DNA of 64,000 nt from Volvox africanus. Lineage: Eukaryota > Chlorophyta > Chlorophyceae > Chlamydomonadales > Volvocaceae. A program made the position numbers and the translations under genes. The notes under the pieces were generated by a model. The model saw only the letters and a list, made by a program, of their open reading frames with translations. It ran no database searches and was not told where the DNA came from. This document shows positions 31,001 to 42,200 of the stretch, in pieces; within the stretch, counting starts at the first letter, position 1, and each line of letters opens with the position of its first letter. Where the stretch lies: positions 5,255,001-5,319,000 of the forward strand of contig BSDZ01000078.1 of NCBI GenBank assembly GCA_030268105.1, read 5' to 3'.

Positions 31001-33070
31001 TAGCGGCGGCGGCGGCGGCAGGGGAGCTGGCAGACTGAAGGATTAAGGCGTGCAAGGACTGGGATTGGAACCCGCTGCGAGCTGTACTACAGAGGGCAAG
31101 GCCGGGGCTCCAGCAGGGCACAAGCAAGCAATTGCGATTGTGTTTTCCTTTCACGGCGAAGGTTTCGACGCAAGGTCTGCTCACAGATGGGTAAAGGATT
31201 GGCGTGTTCATATAGGCACGCAGTGCCCGACGAAAGTGGTGACCTGGCGTCTCTGTTCGTGGACACAATCTCAAGGGGAAGGAAAAATTACCAATGGTGG
31301 GAAATCACCAATAGTAGGTGGCAGAATGACGGCATGAGGGAGGGGTTCTTTCCTGTGAGGCCCGGTAGGGTGATGGGTTGCGCTATGTAGACTCATGACC
31401 AGAGCTGTGCTTGAACCATGCGTGATCTTGCGTGGATGAACCGGGAAGCCTATGCAAGTACGGAGCCTGCGGCCATTGGAGTATTGATGAGGCCAGGGTC
31501 GACCCCGCCTACGTCGGCATAAGGGATAGGGTCCAGGAGGGAAAAACAGCGATGACGGAAAGGCAACATCAAAGCTAACATCAATGCTTGAGGCAGAGTA
31601 TACGGAGGATGTATGGACGCCAGACGGTCTTGATGATGCTGTCCATGGAGGGGCCTGTGAAGACCTGGATGATGACCGGCTAAAGGTTGAGACAAGGCTC
31701 TTAAGCAAATTTGTACGGAATTCGGGGCCCATTCAGAACCTCAGGCCGAGCCGGACATACAACAGGCGGGAGGGCTGCTAAGGGAAGGCGGGCGTCAATT
31801 GAGGAACCTGGATTCCATGACCGCCAGCGAGGAAACCCCGATTCAGGACAACACCAAGACAGAAGTGTCCTGACCAAAACCAGTCTTGGGCGTGCTGCCT
31901 ACAGCGCATTAATGAGGAAGAACATTCAATGAGGAAGAATTAGCAAGAATGGCAGTGCAGTGCATGCGTTTCAGCAACACGGTAAGGGAGCTCCAGGCAC
32001 CCTTACACGCGATGCATTGCTGGTTGCAAGAACGGGCACCCGGTCAGCAAGACTAAACAATGCCAAACGGTCAGCCAGTCGCTTGGTTGTGTTTGCGGGA
32101 CAGAAAGGGGAGAAGAACTGCCTTTAACTGGTAAAAGACCTCTTGGTCTAAAGATCCCAGGCCGGGCGCGTAATCGCAACGGTCTGGTATCCACGGACAG
32201 CAGTAGACCGACAGGATTGGCAGAGGGGAGGATACGGCTCAATGGTCCTTAAATGACAAAGCCTATTGCCAGGTCATATCCAGGCCCAGCTCGCAAGGGA
32301 GACAGCCCACTATGGATTGCTTGGAGGATTCTCCGAACCCCAAGGTGCCTAACGAACTGATTCTAGCCTGCCTACTGGTCGCCAGGGTGCTCAGGGGTGG
32401 ATGCATTCGCGCAGTCATGAGAGCAATCGCCTGTGAGCCCCGGCCTCCACTCTATATCAACCTGCCATTCTCTCAAGAAGGTTGAGTCCTGGCGAAAGTG
32501 GGTTGCGGGAAGCCGGATTGCGCTCTCGTCATTCCAGCCTGGCCCTCGGGGCCTTATTGGCCCATTTGGCCAGATGGGGGCCCCGCTAAAGCAGTTGTCA
32601 GTGGCAGACCCATGAGACCTCCTAATTAGGCCGGACCTGTTCAAAACGTGGTCCCCTCACGGAAGTTTCACGGCACAGAGTGCGGCAGCACAAGATCCGG
32701 GTGTACTACATCCTATGGTGACCAGAGCATAGATTAAATGGGTGAATGTGAATTGCAGATGTGGAATGGAGTGGTTGGGCGCTGAAGAGTATGTTACAGA
32801 AGGGTCTGTGTGGAATGTCTGAATGGAAGTGCAGATGTGGTGGATTGGCGCAAGAGAGTATTAGCAGCGATAAGCTGTGACACCTCAGACGGAATGAACC
32901 ATGGCTGAGTATGTGGTGCCTTAAGGCCAAGTTGAATGAGAGTATCACGCACAAGACATGGAAAGCAAAGTGGGGACTGTGCAGTGTAAGTCAAGCCTTA
33001 AGTAATAGAGATAAGTTGGGGCTCAGAAGGCATGTTTGCTTGGGGTGGGGTGGGCGTGAGGGTATTTCAT
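28084..33070. other. No recognisable gene
   Basis: About 5 kb between the two dispersed repeats and the hairpin. Short open frames only, without domain motifs, phase-consistent exons or codon bias I can defend. Contents include an AT-rich part (28000-29500), a GC-richer part with phrases such as GTCCGCTGTGG recurring at 30309 and 30460, and short TG/TA runs at 30870-30900. Old, unrecognised transposon remains are likely. Confidence 0.5.
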
Positions 33071-33081
33071 GGTGATTGGAC

Positions 33082-33184
33082 GATGAATTGTATAGTACGA
33101 AGAGCCTGTTGCTGTGAGGGGCTCACGGGAGTCAGGCAGCTTACAACCAGACCGAAGGGTGCTCTTCGTATTATACAATTCATC
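33082..33184. repeat. Inverted repeat / hairpin
   Basis: Arms 33082-33105 and 33161-33184 pair over 24 nt with one mismatch (GATGAATTGTATAGTACGAA against its complement). Similarity extends outward to GATTG on both sides. The loop is 55 nt. Possible small foldback element or small-RNA precursor. Confidence 0.75.
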
Positions 33185-33230
33185 GCCCATCAATCTAGCC
33201 CCTACAGCTTATGGGCGCTGGTTCTATGGT

Positions 33231-33371
33231 AATGACAATTTCAGAAGTATGACGCTATCGTACAACTGTGATCGGCCAGGAGGGCAGAGCACGCACTTGT
33301 TTCTTATGTTTTAACGATTATCAAATCACGCGTGATAATTGGTCATACGAGAAAATAATTTTGAAAGTAAG
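33231..33371 (+). repeat. Diverged dispersed repeat, copy 2
   Basis: Direct-orientation partner of 27937-28083, roughly 80% similar by eye with small indels. From 33372 to 34287 I see no gene; the stretch is AT-rich with pyrimidine-rich patches. Confidence 0.6.
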
Positions 33372-34287
33372 TTCGACAAGTTAGACGTCGCAGATTTTGC
33401 GGAATCCCCCTTTCCCCCGGCATCTCTGAACTAAGTCAATCTGAGCCAACATCGGATGTCTCCTCCAAACACACACCATTCCCACAAGGGCTCATGCCAG
33501 ATAGATATTTAGGTATATGTGTTTATTCCACTCGTTCCCTCGCTCGTCCGTTCGTGCCTTCGGCCCTCACTCCCTCGCCCGTCCAGCAGCAGAGGTCGGT
33601 ACGGCGTTTCACTCTTGGCAGTTCAATATTATTATGCCTCAGGCGCCCACCAGCGTATCCAATTGAAGCTACTCATCTTCTACAAATAGTTATTATTATT
33701 TAAATTTTTATTATCATATGTAGCTAGATTTGTTGTATCATAGCGCAGCCCGGTATGTATCCAACCGCTAATCGTGGTTGTGCCACACAAGCTATCAATA
33801 ACACTATTTTAAAATAAGTAAACAATTATGTGCAACATACCTAAAAGTCGTTACACTAATAAAACGAATTTATGTTTGGCTGGCGTTAACAAGCCTACCA
33901 GTACGATTATAAACTGCTTTACTTAGTAACGGAGTAAAATTTGTCTAGTTTCCTGTGTTACGTGGATATTACTTACAAACCTCAACCACCCCCTTTCTTG
34001 GTTTTGTTGATCGCTTCTTATATCCCGGTGGTAGTGGACTACAATACATGAACTCAATGCTACATGATATCGTATCCTTGAGGTTGATCGGCTTTCATAG
34101 TATATATGAACTCGGACATTTCCCAACAGACAACTGCTCCAGCACAGCATTGAGCTAACCGGGTGCCAACTCTAACCGCACCAACCGGCTCTGACAACTG
34201 GAGTGCGGAACCGGTGACGTCCTCGTTCCACCCTTCCTTTATCCAGGCAGTCGTACATTCTCGATCAGATTTCCTGTAGAGCACATC

Positions 34288-36666
34288 ATGTGGGCTGTTG
34301 GGGCAGTTGACTGGAGGCGTATCCAGCTCGGGGAGGATTTGGAGCCCAATGTGAATTCACCCGTAACCCTTCTTCAACCTTTCCGCGAGTCCCACCTCCA
34401 CACCTCTGCCTTTTTTAGTCGACCGCGCTCCGCTTGGGAAACCTCCAATATATCAAACCTCAACACGGAGCTTTCCTTTTCTACGCCCACCCCTACCGTT
34501 ACCACCGATCCCTTGCCGTCCCCCAACCCCAGCTCCCATTTCCCCTCCATCACCTCCAATGGCTATGGTGACCGGGGAAAGATGAACCCCGCGCCTTACT
34601 TAGTTGATGGACAGGCGAGCACTTGCGGGCCCACACCACAAGCAACTGCCGCCAGTACAACGGTGGTGCGACAGCTGGCCCAGCAACCCCGACCTTCCCT
34701 ACCACAGACACCCCTTCTGTACGCCATGATGGGAATTGCGGCTGCTCGTGCGCGACTTGAGGCTGCGGCTATCGCCCTTGAGGGGTTGAACTTGGAGGCC
34801 GCATCGAAGAATACGGTAGCGGAAGTGCAAGAGGCCAAAGATGCGCTGGCACAGGCGCGGGCGGCAGTGCTCAGGGGAGCGGATCGCTTAGTGACTGAGG
34901 CAGAGGCAGCGCGGGAGAGGGTGTGGCGGGACGCCAGTGATGCGGCGGCAGCGCGCGCCGAGGTGGATGATGCTGTGCTGGCAGGCGCGCGGGCTGTAGC
35001 AGCAGAGCTGGCGAAGAGCAGATTGGACACGCTGGCAGAGGCTGTGGAAGAGGCGGAGCGTCGGGAGGTGGCGGAAAGGATTGTTCGATCCAGGATGGAA
35101 GCAGTGGCTCGTGCTGAGGCTAAAGCCCTAGGGAAGATCCTGGAGGAGGGCTACGTCGAGGCAGTGGCGGCAGCGGACACAGCGGCGGCTGTGCGGACGG
35201 GGCAAATGGGGAAGCTAAGGCTGGCGATGGAGAATGGACTGCGGCGTGCGTTAGCAGCGTTCCAGGATGCAAGCGTCGACAGGCAAGCTGCGGCAGCGTC
35301 ACATGCGAGCACGGCAGAGGCGACATTAAGGACTGCAGTGGCGACAGCACGCTCGTTGCGTGAAGCCCAGACCCAGGTAACGGCTGCAGCCCGAGAGGTC
35401 GCCGATGTACAAATGTGGGAGGCGGAAAGTGCTCGCAACCAAGCCCGTGCGACCACCTGCATGCTGGCGGCCGCAGGCGCCAGGGCGGCAGCAGTGACCC
35501 TAGACGAGGCGGCGGAAGCCGCACGCTATCTAAAGGCCGTTCGCCTTGAAGCTGTAAATGAGGCGAGTAAGCGAGCTGAGGAAGGGCTCGGGAAGGCAAA
35601 GCGCGTCCAGGGTATGGTGCGGGCATTTGCTCTGGCGCAGAAGGAGGAGCGCTCCCGGGAAGGGGAGAGGAAGTGGGTCGAGGTGAGCATGGCGGCACGC
35701 AACCAAGAGGCGAACCGGATTGAGGTATTGACCGCGCTCCGTCAGGCGGCGGAGGCGCGAGTCGAGGCGGCGCTGGCTGCACGCAGCGTAGCGGAGGCGG
35801 CAGGACGCGTTGTGGCAGCGGAGCGTGCGTTGGCTGCCAACATTTCGTATGATAAAGCGGTGGCAGCAGCGAGAAGCTGCACTGCGGCACAGGCTCAGGC
35901 AGCTGCAGAATGGCGGCAGGGCATTGAGGCGGAGCTGATGGATGCGGCCGCCGCGCGCAATCACATTCGTGACTGTGCACGGCAGAGGGCAACCGCAGCA
36001 TGTGTAGATGCGGAACGGAAGCTTGAGAGCGCGGTGGCGGCTGCGTGCGCAGTGCGGGAAGCGCGTGAGATCACACTGCAAGCACTCTGTGCCACACGCA
36101 CTGCAGTGGTCGAGGATGCACACGCAGCACGCGTAAGAACTCCAGACACCGCTGGTGGCCGAGCTCCCACGGGCGCCGTCGCGGCGGCAGTGGCATTAGA
36201 AGAGGCAGAGGCACTGGCCTATGAGATGACGCTCGCACGACAATTGGTGGTGGCTGAGGTGGAGACCGAGGCGGCTGAACATGAGGCGAAGATTAGAACG
36301 GAGCGTGCGCAGGCCTGGTCTAGCATGCGGGTGGCTATGGCGGAGAGGCAACGTGCGGTGCAGGAAGAATATCTGGCTGCCGTGGCGGCAGCGTGGCAGG
36401 TGGCGACGGCACGGCAGGCGGCAGCGGCATCACAGGAGGCTGCAGCAGTGAGGTCCCGGCTCCCGGAAGAAGTGTCCGCCGTTGCATCTCGGGAGGCGGC
36501 GGCAGCGGCATCTACTGCAGCGGCTCGACCCGATCCTGGTGCGGCACCTGTAACAGTGGCAACGGTCAAGACTGTCTCAGTTACGATGTCAGCGTCTGCT
36601 GAGGTCGGGGGCATAGAAGCACGGACATCCGCGGAGGGCGGGAAGGGGGGAGAGCTGATGAGGTAG
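34288..36666 (+). CDS. Alanine-rich coiled-coil protein, intronless
   Basis: 792 codons from ATG 34288. A later ATG at 34582 (MNPAPYLVDG) could be the true start, since residues 1-98 are Ser/Thr/Pro-rich. Residues about 145-720 are extremely rich in Ala, Glu and Arg with heptad-like spacing and no Pro (for example VEEAERREVAERIV), so a long helix or coiled coil is expected. I recognise no family. The stop TAG at 36664 follows a run of six G (36645-36650). In the neighbouring frame the sequence continues as coding-like text (GNPKAGAAVEAARP..VTGEDITDDVEQEE) to a TGA at 36789. The annotated C-terminus may therefore reflect a one-base indel. The antisense frames are also open, but that follows from the base composition. 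Confidence 0.6.
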   Translation: MWAVGAVDWRRIQLGEDLEPNVNSPVTLLQPFRESHLHTSAFFSRPRSAWETSNISNLNTELSFSTPTPTVTTDPLPSPNPSSHFPSITSNGYGDRGKMNPAPYLVDGQASTCGPTPQATAASTTVVRQLAQQPRPSLPQTPLLYAMMGIAAARARLEAAAIALEGLNLEAASKNTVAEVQEAKDALAQARAAVLRGADRLVTEAEAARERVWRDASDAAAARAEVDDAVLAGARAVAAELAKSRLDTLAEAVEEAERREVAERIVRSRMEAVARAEAKALGKILEEGYVEAVAAADTAAAVRTGQMGKLRLAMENGLRRALAAFQDASVDRQAAAASHASTAEATLRTAVATARSLREAQTQVTAAAREVADVQMWEAESARNQARATTCMLAAAGARAAAVTLDEAAEAARYLKAVRLEAVNEASKRAEEGLGKAKRVQGMVRAFALAQKEERSREGERKWVEVSMAARNQEANRIEVLTALRQAAEARVEAALAARSVAEAAGRVVAAERALAANISYDKAVAAARSCTAAQAQAAAEWRQGIEAELMDAAAARNHIRDCARQRATAACVDAERKLESAVAAACAVREAREITLQALCATRTAVVEDAHAARVRTPDTAGGRAPTGAVAAAVALEEAEALAYEMTLARQLVVAEVETEAAEHEAKIRTERAQAWSSMRVAMAERQRAVQEEYLAAVAAAWQVATARQAAAASQEAAAVRSRLPEEVSAVASREAAAAASTAAARPDPGAAPVTVATVKTVSVTMSASAEVGGIEARTSAEGGKGGELMR

Positions 36667-36791
36667 ACCGCTCCGGAAACCCCAAGGCCGGTGCTGCGGT
36701 CGAGGCGGCTCGTCCAGCAGTCCCAGCGCCAGCGGTGGCAACACTAGTGACAGGGGAAGATATTACAGATGATGTGGAGCAGGAGGAATGA

Positions 36792-37192
36792 GGTGGCGGA
36801 CCGATCTAGCTCACGGAACAGGGCTATATGCGGCTATGACAAGGAGAGAGGAGGGGTTGTATATAGTAACATGTATGGGAGTAACACGAGCTCACGACCA
36901 GGCAACAGCATGTGCACCAAATATCTTTCACAGTTCTTCCATCACCTACAGCTTTACCTTACCATATAAGGCCAAACAAATCATCTAATAAATAAAAATA
37001 TGGCACCTGTTTATTCGGTGTTTGACCTATTTTCCGTCGTGGTTCTTGTGGTTGTGTTTGTGCCACGACCCAGACTCAGAGGTACATGCCAAGTCAACAG
37101 CTCGCCTTGGGGACACATTCAAGACCATTCGCTTCATGACTACAGCCATCGAAGAACGAACTTTCAATTCTCAACCGCAGCTCTTCGCTACA

Positions 37193-37226
<34 letters not shown>

Positions 37227-39223
37227 ATATTCCCCACCGACCGGGGAGGGGCGGACCACCTGACGCCACACACATAACGTGCCATGCGATAAGAACAGCG
37301 GGTGTAGGTAGCGACGACGACGAATATTGACTTGTACGGCAGTCGGTGGGACCACATCCCCCAGAAAGCACAGAGTCGCGCATACTCTGTTACGAAAGAA
37401 GTGCCGTACCAAATAACTTTGGCAAGTTACGTCCACCTCGAGCGATCACACGGTCAGTAGGTCAGAGGTCGGTGTCATTTAGTCATGGCTACTAGTCACC
37501 CGCTCAACGGGCGCCTCATGCTGCAATCTTGCAGCAGGGGTTTTGCGGCTGCAGGTAGGTCCAGGTCCTCGTGAAACCCCCCGTGGAAGAAGGGTCAGAG
37601 CCACATGAAAAATGGAGGACTCAGCACGGCTCGAACGATGTCGGCCGACGAGAGATGGAAAAGTTATCCGACGCCCCCATGTACACGACTAGTCGGCTAC
37701 TACCTTACCACATGCCACGACACTGCAGCTGTGTTAGATATTCTTCTTCGGGCTCAAAGGATACCCTGGGAGCTAAAAGCTGAAGTTGCTGGAAGCTGGA
37801 TCACATACGCCCCTACGCCCTAGGGTCTCCAAACATAAGCCCCCTTTACAAAATCCACCCACCTCATTTTTGCATTTTAGCCATACTGCCACGCCTCCAT
37901 AGTCCATACCCGCCAGGAATAGCTTGCTATTTCCGTACCATCTTCATCGTCCACATCATCATGCGCAGGTCCCTGCGAGCTCGCCGACCTCCTCCCCTCT
38001 TCCTAACTCCACCTCCCCTCTTCCAAACGCAGCTCCCATCACTTATCACGCCGGCCTTTATACTAACCTTAGTGCATATGTGCCGCGAGGTTGGGTGACA
38101 GAGCAGCCGCCGAAGCATGAGCCACCTAAAGCCACCTAATGGGGAACTTCACTGCTTGGGCGGCCCTTCCCCATACACCGCCCACCAACCTCCTCTGTCC
38201 CGCTTGTGCTCTTCCCGCCCTCCTAATCGCAAATCCACCTGAGCTCCTCACTGGCTGAGATGACCTGGTGACCTGGTCACCGCTCGGCGCCCTGATACCC
38301 TCTCATCCACCAAGCAAGCCGGACCTCTCCAGAGTCGTCTCCAACAAATCCGGGGGAGGGGTGCGCCTTTGCAGGAAGCAACCGTACAGATCTCACGAGC
38401 CGACAGCGCACCGCATCTCACCTGCACAGCGAAACCACACACTGCAACGCCTTCCCATCGCGTGGCCAAGGTCAAACAGGAAAGTCATGACTTGAACGAG
38501 GAATCAGCCCACCTTCATACGACCCCACCTTCGCGCCGCCCGCCGTCGCTCCCTGCTCAGTAGCGCGCAACCAGCTCCTGACGGAGATGTCTTGACCTAG
38601 GTTGGCAATAACGTGCTGGTGCAAGCTACCGCCTTTTCAAACTGCCATAACGTATAACCGGTCGCTAACCCCAAATCCCATATATTGTCCTCCTTGGGCA
38701 AACGCCAGGGCTTTGAAAGAGCCCACCCCCACCCAAGCTGTAACTCAAGCTGCAATGCCAGACTGCAGCAGCAGCAGCGCATTCACCGCTCACTTGGGAA
38801 CCGGCTCCCAACGATTGAAACGACGCTGACACCCCCACCAGGTCGTCCGCAGCTCGTCCCCTACCTCCACACAATACACACCATACACCTAAGAGGGTGT
38901 AAATTATATCGAAGCGGCGGCACCGTCCAGCCATGAGCAGCCCCCCCCGCTCACCCCCTCAATGGGTTCCCAACCACCCGAAAGGATAACTTCCTTCCAC
39001 GTTTGCTAGTTTCAAGACATATTCCCATCACCGCAGAGCACCTCTATTGACGATCTCCACGATGTGATGTGATGTGATGTGACAACTTGGCGCGAATGCT
39101 CCTGTAACATTCAAGCGCTCAGGCTCGCATCTGGCGCCGCTTTCAAACTATGTAACCACCTAACTAACAACTGCTACTGTGTGACACAGACAACTCGGTT
39201 TACAGATTCGTTATCCAAAGTGC
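36792..39223. other. No recognisable gene; simple repeats
   Basis: Contains a TATATATG/TG microsatellite (37190-37228), pyrimidine-rich stretches (37840-38560, 38700-38990) and a GATGT repeat at 39060-39082. The right end probably includes the 3' UTR of the copper ATPase gene on the minus strand. Confidence 0.5.
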
Positions 39224-42200
39224 TCATTGTTCCGACCGCATCAGCTCCAACGAGGCACGCTTAGACCCTCCACCATTGGCCGCGGTTGGTCCGGACCGCG
39301 CCAGCAAGGGCGAACGGCCGCTGCCACTGGCCCCCCCGTCCCCCTCCTCATGCAGACTCGTCCGGTGTGGACTGAGACCCCGGGCGGCGCCGCGTGATGG
39401 CCCCGAAACCACCTCCCGGAGCACCTTGGGCGGGCGGCGGTACCTCCGGAGCAGTAGTGACGACGCCACAACGGAAACTGAGGAGAAGGCCATGCAGAGG
39501 CCCGCTAGCCAGGGTGGCAGCTGATGGTGCGTGATGGGGTAGAATACGCCGGCCGCTACCGGGATCATCAGAGTGTTGTAGCCCATGGCCCACAGGTAGT
39601 TGAGGCGGATGCGGTTGAAGGTGCGTTTTGAGATGTCCAGAGCAACCAGTACGTCCTGCATGCGTAGGTGGTGGTGGGACGGAGGTGGTAGGGTTGGTGG
39701 GGATTCCAGAGGCAAGAGCATACCAGAGCCACCTTTGTTTGGCTTTGTTCTGTATTTGAAATTTTATTCATGTTACACCTTTATTTTTTATTTAATTGCT
39801 TTTGATTCTTTTCCTTCTTTCCGCTTGTAGTATCATATTTTTTTAATCTATTAATAAATACAGCTGCTATTTTAGGCCGAGCTCCCCCGTTTCCTATTCC
39901 GTATGTCTCCCCCGTCCAGCCCCCGTCCAGCCCCCGTCCAGCCCCCGTCCAGCCCCCGTCCAGCCCGTTTGCAACCTGCTGAGACAGGTGCCAGATAGGT
40001 GCCTACAGCACCTGGTGGCGCGCGTTATGCCGTACACGGTACGTCTTTTCTTTTTTCGCCCTTGGGACAATACATGCTGTTGTGTAGAGAAGGTGAAATA
40101 GCTCTTCCCACGGCCCACCGTAAGCTCGTCCAACGTTTTGTCATTTATTTCATTTATCAACCCGCACCTCTTCCTCCCCTTCAACGCGAGATACCCTGAT
40201 TCGCTCCCCTGTTCTACACCCAGGCGGATCTCCGTACCGGATCTTTGAACTGTTTCCAACCGTCCCAACGGCTGGGAAGTTGAGACGATCGAGGACTCTA
40301 TCATAGAGGTGCATCCCACCTTCTGGGGCGGCCAGGCCAAGGCCCGGCTCTTCACCATCCGCAAGCTGTGACGTGTCCGGGTTCACCCCATCGCATCCGC
40401 AGCCTAATTTAAGTGTTCGAGTGGAGCTCGTTACGCCAAAACGTGTCCGTCGCTGCCGCCCCAAAACACTGCATCCTCATCCAGTTGAGGCCTCTGTTTG
40501 TCAGTTCTAGATTCGTCGTTGACGCACTCCCTTTCCTACTTGTTCACACAGACACGCTTGACTGCGTTAAACGCTCTAAGGCCCAGTACCCCAGCAGCCC
40601 ACCTCCAGGTCATCCCGCATCAGCACATAGTCCGCGGCTTCGATCGCGATATCGGTGCCACTGCCGATGGCCATCCCCACATCCGCCGCCGCCAGCGCGG
40701 GCGAATCATTGATGCCGTCGCCCACCATCGCCACCACCTTTCCGCTGGACTGCAGTTCCCGAATCTGCGGGTGCGGACACACGGCGGGAGGGGTGAACGA
40801 AAAGCCCATTCGAGATGAAAAATCAAGCCAAGAGGGCGGGGAGTGGGGAGGTCAGCAGGAATGAGTGCAATCGGCTGTGGAAAATTTTGGGGGTGAGTTC
40901 TGCGGGGCAGGGTATGTGCCGCTGCGGTCATGCTGTTACATGCACACAACGGTGCCGTTCAGGAAAGCAGTGGAATGTGCTGCAGTGGCGTATGGTATAG
41001 TGTACCTAGGGCACCGCCCGAAGCCCGGCGGCACACCAGAACCCCACCCAGCAGAAAGCAGCCGTGAGAGGGCTGAGAAGTCCGCTGTGGGGTGAGATCA
41101 CCCACATCACGACATCATCGGGATCTGAAGCTGCAACCCCGTTCACTGGTGGCATTTGTTCGTTCGGTCGCCACACCCCACCTTCAGCGCCTTGGTCTTG
41201 GGTAACGTCTCGGCATGGACCATGTCGACTCCCAACTGCGCCAGGGTGTGATGGGGTTTAGGCGGAGGGGTGCGTAGTTAGGAATTTGGAGGAAGGGGAG
41301 ACATCGACGTTGAGGTTGGGGTCGGATCCGGTAGGAACCCTCCCTCCCTGTCCCATCATCAAACTGCGTGGCGCACGGATGGATGGGCGGACGGACGGAT
41401 GGGATGGAGGGGATGGAGGGGACTTCCTGGGACTGGGCCCCTTCATCCCACGCCAGACGTCCCCTCCAGATAACCTCCTCAACTGCCTGGGACACCACCA
41501 GCAGGGAAACAAAGCCGGCCAAATAAGTTTAGGTACCCGATAAGCACTCCGCCTGAGAAGGCCCCCATCACGCACCTGTCCCGCGAGCGCCCTTGCCGTC
41601 CGCCAGTTATCACCCGTGAGCATCACCACCTGGATGCCCCGTCCGCGCAGAGCCGCGACTACACCCGCCGCCTCCGCTTTGAGTGGGTCCGCCACCGCGA
41701 GCACCCCTGCCAGCCGCCCGTTCAGCGCCACATGCACCACTGTGTGACCGCAGCTCTCCATGGGTTCATTAAAGGCCTCTGCTTCCGCCGGGACGTCCAC
41801 CAACTCCTGTTGCATCAACAGACGGTTGCCTACTGCCACACGGACGGTGCTGCTAGCGGCGGCGGAGCCTGAGGCAGCTGGGAGCGCTGCGGCGGAGCCA
41901 CCGCGGCTCCCACTGCGGCTGCTGGCTGCGGCGGCCCCTGCGGCTGCCGCCGCCAGCTGCGCCAAGTGTTCAGCACTAACAGCGCAGGTAATACCGACAC
42001 CGGGAGTCACCAGCGCGTCCAGATTCTTGGGCAGCAGCACCTCCAGCTCAGCCGCCTGCTCACGATGGCTGGCCCGAGGGCCGCTGCGACCGCTGCCACT
42101 CTCCTCGTGCAAGTCTTTGGAAGGATAGCCACCTAGCGCTCCTGCCACTGCAGCCGCCGCTGCTGCCGCCGCGGTGTCGCGGGTGGTAGCCCCATGTTGA

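Noticed and set aside
35120..36001. 293-codon minus-strand frame opposite the Ala-rich protein
   Set aside because: GC-rich Ala codons leave antisense frames open. Its Pro/Leu/Ser composition shows no domain.
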